Source of the DNA: Coptis chinensis
Lineage: Eukaryota; Streptophyta; Magnoliopsida; Ranunculales; Ranunculaceae
NCBI GenBank assembly: GCA_015680905.1
Contig: CM027380.1
Span: 54,267,001 to 54,331,000, forward strand
Direction: 5' to 3'
Length of the DNA: 64,000 nt
The notes under the pieces are model-generated. The model worked only from the letters and a program-made list of their open reading frames with translations. It had not been told where the DNA came from and ran no database searches. How positions within the stretch are numbered: the first letter of the stretch is position 1; the number at the start of each line of letters is the position of its first letter. The position numbers were made by a program, and so were the translations under genes. This document shows positions 11,601 through 22,548 of this stretch, piece by piece.

Positions 11601-11990
11601 GAAGGGAATTCAGAGGTTCGGGATGAAAGGGAAACTTGCACCTAGATATGTGGGACCTTTTCCGATTATTCAGAAGATCTCGGAGTTAGCGTATAGGCTT
11701 GAGTTACCGGAAAGGCTATCACGTGTCCATAACGTGTTCCATATTTCGATGCTACGTAAGTATGAGCCTGATCCCCTACATGTGGTCGATTTGGAATCGT
11801 TGGAATTAGAAGAAGACATTACCTATCCGGAAGGGCCAGTTCAAATTCTAGATACGAGAGAGAAAAGAGATTGCGGTCAAAGGTCATTCCGTTGGTAAAG
11901 GTCTTGTGGAGAAATCACAATGTAGAGGAAGCAACATGGGAGAAGGAATCGGATATACGGCAACAATATCCAGAATTGTTCGAGAACTAA
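11600..11990 (+). pseudogene. integrase C-terminus and chromodomain
   Basis: RVHNVFHISMLRKY near 11730 marks the integrase tail. After a frame change near 11865-11895 a chromodomain is readable as LWRNHNVEEATWE near 11905-11945 followed by QQYPELFEN. A terminal chromodomain defines chromoviruses and directs integration to marked chromatin. The incomplete aromatic cage fits the Tekay and related plant clades rather than a canonical HP1 domain. Confidence 0.88.
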
Positions 11991-12021
11991 GGTATGATTT
12001 AATTTCGAGGACAAAATTTTC

Positions 12022-12038
12022 TTTTAAGGAGGGTAGGA
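12022..12038 (+). other. polypurine tract
   Basis: TTTTAAGGAGGGTAGGA directly precedes the 3' LTR and would prime plus-strand DNA synthesis. The AAGGAGGG core is usual in plant chromoviruses. Confidence 0.85.
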
Positions 12039-15000
12039 TGTAAAGACTCAAATTCGTGTTAAGGGTATTTTTGTAAATTTCATATTTAACCTAGGGACAT
12101 TTAGGTAATTAGTCGGTCGGGTTTACATTTCAAACTTACGTAACTTAATGAAACTTAACTCAAACTCATAAGCCACGTTAGGTAAGCAACTCATATGCGA
12201 AAATTAGACAAAATGTCGGTTAACAGCTTTTCTACGTTAGATGCTGGCACGAGTTAACAACTTACATGCATAAGTGGGTTATCGTTATAGCCTGCGGTGG
12301 GATAGAATGTAGGAGATTAAATTAAGCTGGATGGGCTGAAAAATAATTTCGACGCTAAGTCAAATTAGTTAGTGGTTAGGAGTGAATTATGCTTTAGGCC
12401 TAATTTGGACAATTGGGCTTGGGCCTTAATAACTAAAACATGTGAAGACAAAAAACAAAACAAAATCGCACCAATTTCTCCTTCTTCTCCATTTTGCAAC
12501 TACTGAAAACCTAGGAGAGAGAAAACTCCATTCGTCCATTTTCATCGATTCAATCCAAAGATTTTCGCAACCCATCTCTTGTGAACACTAAAGTCAAGTG
12601 TGGAGTTTAGAAATTGTGAACGTGCCGGAGTGGCTATCGGGTTTTCTTCTCGCGACAACATGAGATTCGAATTTCCTCGAATTCCGTCGTACCAAAGTGA
12701 AAGGTGAGTTAGTTTTATTCTCAATTAGATAGTTTAAACCCAATTTCGATGGAATTGGATATATTGATGAAAATAATTGATTGGGGGTTTTAAATTTTGG
12801 CAATAGCAGTTTGGAGACGCTAGAGTGGAGCGATATTGGTGGAGCAGAAAGCTAAGGAGCTATTCTTACTGACTTGGTAAGGATTTTGATATTTTTAATC
12901 TATTTAGAGAAGTTATGTTAGTTATATACTTGTTTAGGATTAGGTCGATTAATGAATGATTAGGAAAGAGCACAACCGTAATTGTTGCTAGATTTAATAG
13001 GAATCGAAGGGTGTGGAATTTGTTGTAGTTGAGAATTTGGAATGGATAGGATTGGTGTTGGCATAAGGTCCTACAGTGGCTGTAAATAGACTATCGAGCC
13101 TTGTCAGAGTAGCAGTGCTAGAAATGGCATGTAGCACTGTTGACATTAGTTATAGAGGAAAGTTACCGGAAACCAAATTCGTAGCGTCAAGATTTCTTCT
13201 CGGCTTGCGTTAGATAAAAATTTCTCGTTAGTTATAAATTCTAATAACCTACGTGTATATGTTGTTATAGGAGTTAAATAAGAGTGGATTCGGTTAAGCG
13301 GGCTTGATTCGGTTAAGTGGGCTTGAGGGGAACGGAGCTTGCTAAGGTAGGAATCTACATACCAATATATAGTCCGCTTATTTTCATGCATGATTTGAGT
13401 TGTTTAAAATGATAAGAGATAGTTTGCGTATCAACCATGCATGTATATGTGATATTCATGTTTTACATTGTATTTCCTCGATATAAACTAAATATATGAA
13501 TAGCTTTCGTGTGAAATGGTTTTGCGAAATCTGGGTAGCAGGGATTTATTTTCTTTGTTAAAAGAGCAAAATTGGTTTTGGGAAGGGTTCTCGTCTCTTG
13601 TCTCAGTAAGGAGACAAAGAGATAGATTTTGTAATACGGGTAAGGATTACCCGGTTGTTTGTAACTATGTGTGAGGTTCTGGATTGTTCCACGGATGGTT
13701 CGTTGTTATTTACGATAATTCGCCGTTTAGGAATCATCGGTTGTCATTTACTATGACTTGCCCGTTTGGGAGTCATAGGTTGCATTACTCGATTGTTGGA
13801 AATCCAAGAACTCACACATACAGAACCAACAGTTTTAAAAGAAAAACTAAATATATATCTATAGTATTTGGAAATAACCGGTAATACGAGTATATATATA
13901 TATATATATATACTTATCACGAGGGATTTAGAAAATGAATTGTGAATTTCTATAAAAAAAAGGAACTGTTGTCGCATTTTCGGAGGGGGCAGTTCGCTCT
14001 AGGATTCTAACTGTGGTGTACACCTTTCGAGGTGGTGGGCCACCTTTAAAAGGATGCATCACTAGATGTAGTCTGGGAATTCCTTTTCTACTTTTCTAGA
14101 TAACCATGTTTTGTGTCACGTATTTGTATGGTGCATCGCTTGTGAGGTTACATGTTACCTCGATGAGGTTTAAACGCGAGGGGTGAGAGAGTTTAGTCCA
14201 CTTGTGAATGTGTGTCAGGATCCTGAGCAGTCTGCAGTCGTCAAACTGTTAACCACCGTAAGTTAGGTGACAGCCCGTATAGGGGTCGTGGTTACAGGGC
14301 CCACCTGAGCCCTAAAAGTTTTGGAGATTTTGTGTGTACGAACACAACAACGGCATTTCAGCTCCCTGCCGGTAAAATCAGGAAAACAACGGTGCATGGT
14401 TCACACTGGAAAATACTGAACCGAGATTGCATGTGACTGAGGCTGAGTATCAGTCGTACCCTCACCATCCTAATAGGATGCAGCGACCACAATAGTTGTA
14501 TGATGTTTGTGAAAACTATATTTTGAATATTAACGAAGCATGTCGAAATAATTTCTGCTAGTTAGTGATGTACTATATAGTCACGATATTTGGATATTAT
14601 AATGGAAACCTGCATGTTTTAAATATTTTACTATAAGTAGTCTATTTATTGGTTATGTGCGTTTCTACTGGGCATAGTTGTTTTGCTCATCCTACATTAA
14701 CCTTTCAGCCGAGTCCGTTACGGAGGAGACTTTCCCTACCACTCGGGATGATGGTTATGGAGATTTGGGGGGTTTCCCTTATGCTTGACGAGGGACAGAG
14801 TCGAGTGATTTTGGTTTTATAGAGAGAGACTAGTTTCTTTTGTTGTATATATAGAGAGCTAGGTCATTTTGATGTACTAAACGATGTATTGGAGTAATAG
14901 TTACACTCAATCATTTTGTGGATATGTATATATATCTTTCTGTTGTTTAGAAAGTAGGTTTTATATGGAAATGGTTGTTGGAAGATTTTTTTTATGCGAT

Positions 15001-15145
15001 GTCCAGGTTATGACAGGTTTTTCGTTTACGAAATGTCGATTAAACAAAGAAGATTTTGCCGAAATTTCGATAAAATCAGGATAGCGACCGCCACGAGATT
15101 CATCTTCGCGTCCTCGGGATGTGTGTTGGGTCTCGAGGCGTGACA
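12039..15145 (+). repeat. 3' LTR of the Tekay-like element
   Basis: It begins TGTAAAGACTC and ends GCGTGACA, so it keeps the TG...CA ends. It is collinear with the 5' LTR with scattered transitions and small indels. Confidence 0.95.
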
Positions 15146-15150
15146 TGTTG
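15146..15150. repeat. target site duplication TGTTG, right copy
   Basis: Identical to 3647-3651. It sits inside the codons of the BTB motif described next. Confidence 0.9.
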
Positions 15151-16050
15151 GTGGACAACTTTACCAAACAACCAAACAAACTCTAATCTTAGCTAGTTCA
15201 AATTCACTTCTATACACAATTTCATCATCATCCTCGAATATTATTCCTTTTATTGATAGAGACCCAAAAATATTTTCAATTCTATTATATTTATTAAGAA
15301 CTAGTAATCTCCCATCTAAAGCTAAAACTATTGATCTTCAAGATTTAATCTATGAAGCTGAGTTTTATGGTTTAGGTGAATTATTCGTGTTGTTGTTATC
15401 AAACCCGTCGCAATTCGAAGTGTTTAATCTAGAAAGATCATTGGTTTTGCCATTAAATGGTGGAGATTCACCATCTGTTATCTCTACTACTGATTCTGGT
15501 TCACTTCATGTTACACATGGTAGTAAGATTACTTCTTTTGATTGGTCATTAAAGAAGAAATCTACTATTTTGACTCATTTTACAGCTGTCAATTCGCTTT
15601 TAGTGATTTCGCCTTGTTTAGATGTTGCTGGTGCTACTGATTTTACGGGTTTGCAGATACTTGATTTGAAAAGATGGTTTGTTAGACAAACTTTGAATTG
15701 GGAAAATCAGACTAAGTCTGATTCTACTATTCAGGCCATTGGCTCATCTGGGAATCATTTGTTTACTAGTTTTGAATCGGGTAGACGGAATTCCAATACT
15801 ATTATGGTGTTTGATATGCAGGATAGTTTTAGCCCGGTGTCAGAGATTGCCCATGGTGAAATATTTGGGGCTGAACTTGATTATGCGATACCCGCGATGA
15901 AATTGCAATAGGTGCCTGGTTATAATCTGCTTATGGCTGCAGGTTCTCATGGTGCTTGGGTTTTGGAGGAAATAGGATGGTTGTTACAAGAAAAGATCAG
16001 CAATCTGTTGAGGTGTGGAAGAGTGCATCCAAGGCGTACTGTAACTTGTA
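15148..16050 (+). pseudogene. BTB/POZ (KCTD-type) protein fragment, At5g41330-like
   Basis: The frame reads VGGQLYQTTKQTL straight after the retrotransposon, the start of the T1/BTB fold (normally NVGG...TT..TL). It continues with FIDRDPKIFSILLYLLRT, EAEFYGLGEL, LNGGDSPS, HGSKITSFDWSLKKKS, LNWENQTKS, AIGSSGNHLFTSFESGRRNS and IMVFDMQ. This is the layout of the Arabidopsis At5g41330 group, a BTB domain followed by WD40/YVTN-like repeats and thought to act as a CUL3 adaptor. A TAG at 15909 interrupts it; VPGYNLLMAAGSH follows and the reading then decays by about 16050. The start codon is not found. The 5' flank of the Tekay element ends CATATTAATGTTG, which supplies the missing HINVG codons. Only the N-terminal half of the gene is present. 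Confidence 0.82.
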
Positions 16051-16760
16051 AGTTGTAACTTTGTGTTGCATTCTTCTTGAAATTGTATTCACAAGATGCT
16101 ATAAGTTTGTTCTTGCAAGTGATTGATAACTAACATTCGACTGTCGTGTTGTATGCTATTTATGTTATAATCCCTAACTATCTTCAATCGTCATAGCATC
16201 TGACAGGAAAATAGATTGGTTGAGATTTTCAGTTAGATTGAAGAGCACTAGGTCCCACTGTCCCAGTTTACTTGATTGAATATAGGGGATTGTCAGTCAA
16301 GAACTCCAGCAGTGAATTAATTCACTGCGGGGTGAGCTCTAGCAACTAGTGAATGGAATTTAAAGGGGAGCGCTTCAATATTTAAATATTGAATTAGGTG
16401 AACCTTAAGACATAGGAAAAGAGATGATACTTCAGACGCGATGTTGAGGTTCATCTGATTTATTTGGAAGTTCTCCACCTTCTGTTTATTAAACTTCTTG
16501 TTGGAATCAGCCCAGTTAATGTTTTAAGAACTAAAGGTTGAAACTGGGTAATATTCCAGATTGTTCATTCGTAATATTGTTTTGACTAAGTGCACACATT
16601 TTAGAAACATAAAGATATGCTTACCTATTAGTAAATTCTGTTCTGAGTTTGTGTTGGTCTGTGCTTATGCTATTATTCAGTTGGTTAGAGCAAGTTCTCT
16701 TGGTTAGAATTGCCTAAGCTTATTTTACTTCTCTTGCCTTGGTTAGATTTGACATGAAGG

Positions 16761-16800
16761 CACTACAAGAAAAATGACTTTTGGCCATGAAGAACAAAAC
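16761..16800 (+). repeat. isolated CACTA-type terminus
   Basis: CACTACAAGAAAAATGAC resembles the 1634 and 29280 ends. No matching opposite end (CTTGTAGTG) was found between it and 29272, and no subterminal CCCACGG cluster follows. It may be a remnant of a second CACTA. Confidence 0.45.
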
Positions 16801-17067
16801 TTGCTCACATAAGACTAAAAACTTGGCAGATTGATATTGTTTAGTAATAAGTTTTGTATATATATGTTGGCTGGTTTGTGTGGTAGCTCATGAATATTTG
16901 GATGTGGACAAATGGGTCATGATGCAATGGACACTATGGTGACATAAATTATTGTTTACTTGTTCTATTTTTAGTGACCAGTTTACTTTATTTTGTTTGA
17001 ACGTTGGGTTGGTTTGTTTTTCGGGTGTCTCAAGTTCAAATCACCAGATCATACTCTTTAAGTTGTT

Positions 17068-17155
17068 AGGTGTTAGATAACCTACATCATAAAAGTTAGT
17101 TTATATACTAGACCTATTGCATGCCATAGTTCCTACCCAAAGACTATGATTTTGC
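17068..17155 (+). repeat. dispersed direct repeat, copy 1
   Basis: About 90 bp around ATACTAGACCTA...TTCCTACCCAAAGAC...AAGCTTATAACTACT. It is near-identical to 25022-25113. Confidence 0.75.
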
Positions 17156-18529
17156 TGAAAGCTTATAACTACTAATATTAAGGAGGCTTTGGGAAAGAAT
17201 ATCATTTTGGGTCTATTTTCTTACTAAGTTAAGCCAAATGGTTAGTGGATCATCTACCAAATGCTATAGTTTGCACAATATGGAAAAGAAAAAGAAACAT
17301 GAGAATTTCTAAACAAAATGATAATGAGGTGCATAAGTTCATAGGGAAAGTAAAGAATCTTCTATTTGATTGAGTGTGTGCTACTCTAATGTTTAGGGTT
17401 GTAAAGTGCAATTGGATGGGTTAGTGAGATGAGTGATTTCTTACAATTGGAGAATTGGTGGAATTTGAGTGTGGTCGAGTAGGTCCTTGGCCCTTGCTAC
17501 TTTGGAACCTATATAAAAGAAAAAAGGTAACACACGGTGTTACGCTCTGGGATAACAGGTCCAATTAGTTTTATTATTTTATTCGGACACAACCAATTTG
17601 ATAATCGATTGAAGTAGTTATGTTCTTTTAAAAATGACTTTATTCGAGAGGTACATTGAAATATCTCTTACATCAAATTCATTCTACTCTAGCCACTAGC
17701 TAGTTTGTATACCTCCTCAGGCTATTTTTACATTCAGCTTATCTTGATTTGCCTTGCGGAAGTTAGTTTTTGGGCTCGGACATGGCCTCTAGGGATGTAT
17801 GCATGCTCAACTAGTATTGTATAGAGAATAGGCTGAAGTTTGGTACCGTCTGAACATAATTTATATAGGTCATTGCTATTCTTCAATGTTTTTTGTCCCC
17901 TCAAACACCCAAGTAAAGCCAAGTAAAGCTATAACTCAAGCAGTATATTTGGTCCCATATTCCATTGGTTTTTTTTAATTGGTAGATGTCAGGACTGATT
18001 ACTGATTTGTTGATTGTTCTTTCACTAGAAATTGCCCATGACTTTCTCACGAAGCTTTTAAAAATAATTGTTCTCCTAATTGCACTTAATTGTTACGGTA
18101 TATGAGATTATAGATGAAGAACATTTTTTTTTTGGATAAGTATACATCTTTATTTTACTTTACCCAAACATTGAAGGTCAACTAACCACGGTCAATAGAA
18201 TTAGGCAAAGAGCTAATTTCCAACTTATGTTCTTTTAAGTATTAAAAATTGAATAGTGCTCCTTGTCACCCTAACGTTATTATACTTACATGTTCTTATA
18301 TTATCTTAACATTAACGTTCACATGACTCAATGTTTATGCTCCTTGTCACCCTATATGCCTAGTATACGTGCATATATATTTAGTTGTTGTTTGTGACTA
18401 TGCTTCATGTCATTTGAATCCATTTCATACCCTGCTTGGTTGAGATACATTTGACTACCGTAATATCAAATATGTTTGTAGTTCAACTTTAAAATTAAAA
18501 TTTTCACTTGGTAGTAATAGAAATAAAAT

Positions 18530-18534
<5 letters not shown>

Positions 18535-18583
<49 letters not shown>
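18535..18583. repeat. (AT)n microsatellite
   Basis: An AT run of about 48 bp directly abuts the left end of the MULE. A shorter run (about 22090-22111) lies just beyond the right end, which hides any target duplication. Confidence 0.9.
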
Positions 18584-18585
<2 letters not shown>

Positions 18586-18945
18586 AGTGCCACTCTTATA
18601 GTGACACTCTTATCTCACACTCCTCTTGGTCCGGCCGACTGTTCTTTAGATTATCGATCTAATTCACTAAAAATCGCTAAATTTCAAAATTTCACACTAT
18701 TTTAAAACAAAAACTGAAACCTAAACCCAATTTTCTCTCCTATTTCAAGGTTTTCTCTCCTATTCCTATCTCCAATTTTCCCAAATCCAACTCCAACAAT
18801 TTTCGTAAATCAAAAATGGAAAATTGAAACCCGAAAAATTGAAATCAACAATGTGCTCAAGCCGTGCATCACCAATCAAACGCTCATAAATCAATTCCAA
18901 CTTCCTCAAAGACCAAAATCATTCCTCTCTCCAAAGACCTAAACT
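18584..18945 (+). repeat. left TIR of the MULE
   Basis: Inverted copy of about 21720-22079, with the outermost bases self-complementary (AGAGTGCCACTCTTATAGTG). Confidence 0.85.
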
Positions 18946-19039
18946 TATCCCTTTAAATGTTTCTTACGCTAGATATGGCCTCCTCATGGTTTTGGATCTT
19001 TGAGACAAGGAGTATGGGAGTGATTATGTAAAAGGTACA

Positions 19040-19430
19040 TCTTCGCTACCATTGTTTTTGCAGAATACTATACTTTTTATATGTATACTTGTTGTGGACT
19101 TACTGATGTTGCGAAAAGGTTTTTTGATAAAATGGGTGAAAAAGATGTTGTGACTTGGAATATTATGATTACCCATTTGAGTAAGCAGGATGATGATATG
19201 GAGTTGGCTAGAAAATTGTTTGATGAAAACCGAGAGAAGTGTGAGGTCTTAGATCGCAAATGATGATAGCTAAAGATGTTCAGCAGGGGAACTGAAAAGA
19301 GGCGATTCAGATATGTTTATCGACATGGAAGCAAATTTCCGGGGAACACCTAATGAGGTCACTGTTGTGGCGGTATTAGCGGCTTCCATGTCTGTCTTTG
19401 TGGATAGAATTGATAGATATGTAATTACTA
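19040..19430 (+). pseudogene. pentatricopeptide repeat (PPR) fragment
   Basis: The frame from 19081 reads MYTCCGLTDVAKRFFDKM, then EKDVVTWNIMI, then ARKLFDEN. This is the PLS-type pattern of plant PPR proteins, which bind organellar RNA. A TGA at 19261 follows. Beyond it, in a shifted frame near 19310-19400, the motif pieces FIDMEANF and PNEVTVVAVLAAS are those of the next repeats. Only about three repeats remain, with no organelle transit peptide and no C-terminal E/DYW domain. It lies inside the MULE, so it is probably a transposon-captured fragment. Confidence 0.8.
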
Positions 19431-19474
19431 TAGTGCACTTTTGGTTATGGTGCTTGCCTATTGGAATGTTTTAA

Positions 19475-20580
19475 TTGACACTTGGATTGTCATTATACCA
19501 TAAAAACTTGAATTTTGATAAATCTTCATCAATTCGTTTGGGTTTAAAGACAAGATTGAAGTTTGAATGGTATTTAATTAGTTTGAAGATTCGTTTGGCC
19601 ATCATTTCGTTTGGGTTTGTCAACCGCACCCCTCGGCTGGAATTCGCATGGAGACATCCGGCCCGCAGAAGTGATCCATGTTAGTTCCGGTGTGAGGCAT
19701 CCTTATTATGTTCTTATTGGTCGGGGCATGCCATTTTAGAAGAGAGGGATCGCCTAATCATGAATCTTCATTTCTCTTCAACTTATGCTACCTCCAGAAG
19801 GCGGTGCTATGCTCCGCTTCGTGATGCAGAGAGCCCGGTCTACTTGCTTTTCTTTACAACTAGTGGGGCTGTTCCAGATTTGATTCGGCCGAGGGGCACT
19901 GCGAATGGAGGGAAGCCCGTGGTCAAGAAGATTGATTCAAAGAACGCCGGGGACATTTCACCTCTCGCTTAAAGCTTTTGCCGATTATGTTGATAGCCTC
20001 GTGGTACACCATATCCTATGGATTATGAGATATGGTTGAAAAGAATGAGAAGAAGATTCCATGAAGAAGATCATGGGAAGGAAGTGGAAGTTTCTCGGTT
20101 AGGATTAGTCCATAAGCCAAAATCGAATGTTCGATGGTTATGGAATAAACTGGACCATTTTCACTTCCCGTGATCGAAGTTTCCGGAAGTCTTGGGGTGC
20201 TTGAATGGAATCATGTTATTTGGTGTTTATTTTCCTACGATTTGAGCACCGGCCCTCCATTACTTTCGGATGCAATGGTTTGACAATCAGGTGTCGACAA
20301 AACCGAAGCTCCTAGATGGTTGATCTTGTTAATTGAGCAACAACCATCGGTCGAGCTTGGTTCTCATTGAGAAGACGAGCCACACATCCTACGAGCTTTG
20401 GTGTTTCGTGGAGTCTAATCCATCACAATCATCCCTTATATATCGAAGTCTCGCTGTCGTCCACTCGTCCGGCCCTCACAAAGAAATTGAAGGATATCAT
20501 TTTTCTGCAATTCAGGCCGACTCTGTTCATTTCAAACTGTATGTATTGCTATTTTTCTTTGTAAAGATATGAGCTCTTCC
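19475..20580 (+). other. coding-like but unrecognised sequence inside the MULE
   Basis: GC content rises and several overlapping open frames occur. Examples are one rich in basic residues near 19600-19680 and a frame near 20015-20170 reading YPMDYEIWLKRMRRR followed by NVRWLWNKLDHF. The continuity is broken many times. I do not recognise the family; it could be a captured exon set or the decayed internal gene of a transposon. No catalytic motif was found. Confidence 0.3.
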
Positions 20581-20650
20581 TGTTGTCGGGCGCCAATCAG
20601 AAATCGACTTTCACGATATATTTTGTTTTTCTTTTGTAATATTAGAAAAG

Positions 20651-20920
20651 TTGCATAGCTTAACTTCTTCCATTGTGTTCATTAGACGACTCGAGGACCG
20701 GCAACTAGGCAATGGTACCGCTTTTAGTGCAAGCGATGATGACACTAAAGGATCTAACTTTGCAGCCTTAGGAAATAGTAGTCTGAACTTACATTGGAGT
20801 TGTCCATTAGTACTCAATAGGCTGCCTTCCACTAAAACAAATTCAAAATTTGCATTCACTGGAGTATTTGAAATTGAGTCCGAATTTCCACAAACTTATT
20901 CTGTTTCAAATTTTGTGTAA
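20651..20920 (+). other. short open frame of unknown nature in the MULE
   Basis: An 89-codon frame with RRLEDRQLGNGTAF and ALGNSSLNLHWS. No family is recognised. The opposite strand also has an open frame, so coding status is uncertain. Confidence 0.2.
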
Positions 20921-21489
20921 TTTTGCAGTCAAACTGTTTCTCCAACAGTAGGAAAAGTTGTTTTTTTCCCACTACACGCTTAATCCTACTCACGTCAAAT
21001 TGTCAATAACGTACTGCATTATTCAATGATTTAAGAACTTCGGAAATGCAAAGGATCAAGCCGAGCTAAATCTCAGGCCGCTTCGAAAAGCACATTATGA
21101 AACCATACCACCAAAGCCATCGCTGAAAATGGTTTAACCAACAGCAAAAAATTTAATTGATAATTTAACTTAATATGCTCAACCAAACCTGTACACTCAA
21201 CAAGATCACAGACAAGAAGACCATGAGGAGATAAACAGATTCAAATTATCCATTCTTTTAGCTGCGTATAAATAGTATAATCGATACTCTATTCCACTTG
21301 AAGTGGTCAATAGAAGAAGAAGAAGAAACGAGTTTAAACAGAACAGAGATGCCAAATTCACATAAGTTCTCGTGAACGGTCAACAACACTCAAAAACATA
21401 CAATGAGAGATGGATTGATGTCATTTCTAATATTTCCCTTAGCAGATCACATTCCGAATCTCAGTTCTAAAACAAATGTATTTCAAACA

Positions 21490-21585
21490 CTACTGACACT
21501 CTTAATCAGCATCCATGTCTTCCAAGTCACGCTTACGGCCGCTTTGGCACTCTCTAAAAGCTTATCTGGAACCTGTAGTAGACAT
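21490..21585 (-). other. possible captured last exon, antisense
   Basis: On the minus strand a CTACAG acceptor-like site (near 21578) is followed by a frame ending ...GRKRDLEDMDAD and a TAA near 21508. The acidic C-terminal end looks like a real last exon, but I cannot name the gene. Confidence 0.22.
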
Positions 21586-21719
21586 ATTTAGAATGGATAT
21601 GTAAGTATTGATACATTAATAACTAAAGTTAAACCAACTCCACATAGCTAAACCGTAGAAACATTTGCATGCTTGAATATACGTGATATTTTTTAAGGGA
21701 AGACCTGATTTTGTTTCGG

Positions 21720-22079
21720 TGCTAGAGAGAGGAATGATTTTGGTGCTGAGGAAGTTGGAATTGATTTATGAACGTTTGATTGGTGATGCAGCTTGAGCAC
21801 ATTGTTGATTTCAATTTTCGGTTTCAATTTTCCATTTTTGATTTACCGAAAATTGTTGGGTTTGGATTTGGGAAAATTGGAGATAGGAATAGGAGAGAGA
21901 AAACCTTCGAAATAGGAGAGAGAAAATTGGGTTTCGGTTTCAGTTTTTTTGTTTTTGAAATAGTGTGAAATTTTGAAATTTCGCGATTTTTTAGTGAATT
22001 AGATCTGATAATCTAAAGAACAGATCTGACGGACCAAGAGGAGTGTGAGATAAGAGTGTCACTATAAGAGTGGCACTCT
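21720..22079 (-). repeat. right TIR of the MULE
   Basis: Inverted copy of 18584-18945 ending ...GAGTGGCACTCT. A few indels, such as an extra TCAGATCTG-type segment, distinguish it. Confidence 0.85.
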
Positions 22080-22548
22080 AGACAAACCGATATATATATA
22101 TATATATATATGCCATTTTTTTTTAATGGAAAAATAAGGTAGATGAAGTTTCTTTTTGGTACTGAATGATTTTAGTTAATATATAATTATAGTGTATGGT
22201 ATTAAATGACATGAATTGGCTCAAGTTATTGCTGTGTACGGTTGCATAAACAAAAGGCAAGGTTTTAACACGTTATTTGAGGAGTTTTGTTTTTTTTTTG
22301 TTTTTTGCATAAAAAAGAGGCAAGGTTTTAACATATTTGAGGAGTTTTTATTATTATTATTATTATTATTTCAGGTTTTCAGTCCTAATTAAATGTACTC
22401 CTATTTTGTAGGACATCAATTCCTAATTAAACAAACTCTTATTAAATTCTTTTTTAAGTGTTTAATTCCTTATTAAATTTCTTTAAAACAATACAAATCT
22501 TGAGGCAACGTAGGAAATCTCAGCTGAATCTATTACCATTTCTGTAGG

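Larger units (their letters stand above)
3652..15145 (+). mobile_element. Ty3/gypsy chromovirus (Tekay-like), complete but inactive
   Basis: This is an 11.5-kb element with LTRs of about 3.1 kb, a methionine-initiator tRNA primer-binding site, gag, protease, reverse transcriptase, RNase H, integrase and a C-terminal chromodomain, a polypurine tract and a perfect 5-bp target duplication. The domain order and chromodomain make it a chromovirus; very long LTRs and an AAGGAGGG-type tract suggest the Tekay (Del) clade. The coding region is broken by at least eight in-frame stops and about six frame changes. By my eye count the LTRs differ at about 16 of the first 330 aligned bases, mostly transitions, so insertion is not recent. 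It splits a BTB gene fragment at its NVGG motif. Confidence 0.95.
16051..18040. other. AT-rich interval without recognised genes
   Basis: No convincing exon. It contains a lone CACTA-like end at 16761 and a segment at about 17068-17155 that recurs at about 25022-25113 (see those entries). It may be captured intron or flank. Confidence 0.5.
18584..22079. mobile_element. Pack-MULE-like element with long terminal inverted repeats
   Basis: The left TIR (18584 to about 18945) and the right TIR (about 21720-22079) are inverted copies of about 360 bp. Both begin AGAGTGCCACTCTTATAGTG from the outside and share motifs such as CTCACACTCCTCTTGG, ATTTTCTCTCCTA and AATGTGCTCAAGC. Long TIRs without a transposase are typical of Mutator-like non-autonomous elements. 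The interior carries PPR-gene sequence and other coding-like pieces, so it looks like a Pack-MULE. A 9-bp target duplication could not be recognised because of flanking AT repeats. Confidence 0.8.
18041..22524 (+). repeat. tandem duplication unit 1 (split by a MULE)
   Basis: The left part (18041-18540) and right part (about 22105-22524) together match the uninterrupted unit 22549-23518 in order: CACGAAGCTTTT, the GGATAAGTATACAT segment, the repeated CTCCTTGTCACCCT piece, GTGTATGGTATTAAATG, and CTTGAGGCAACGTAG at the end. The MULE at 18584-22079 lies inside this unit only, so it probably inserted after the duplication. Confidence 0.8.
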
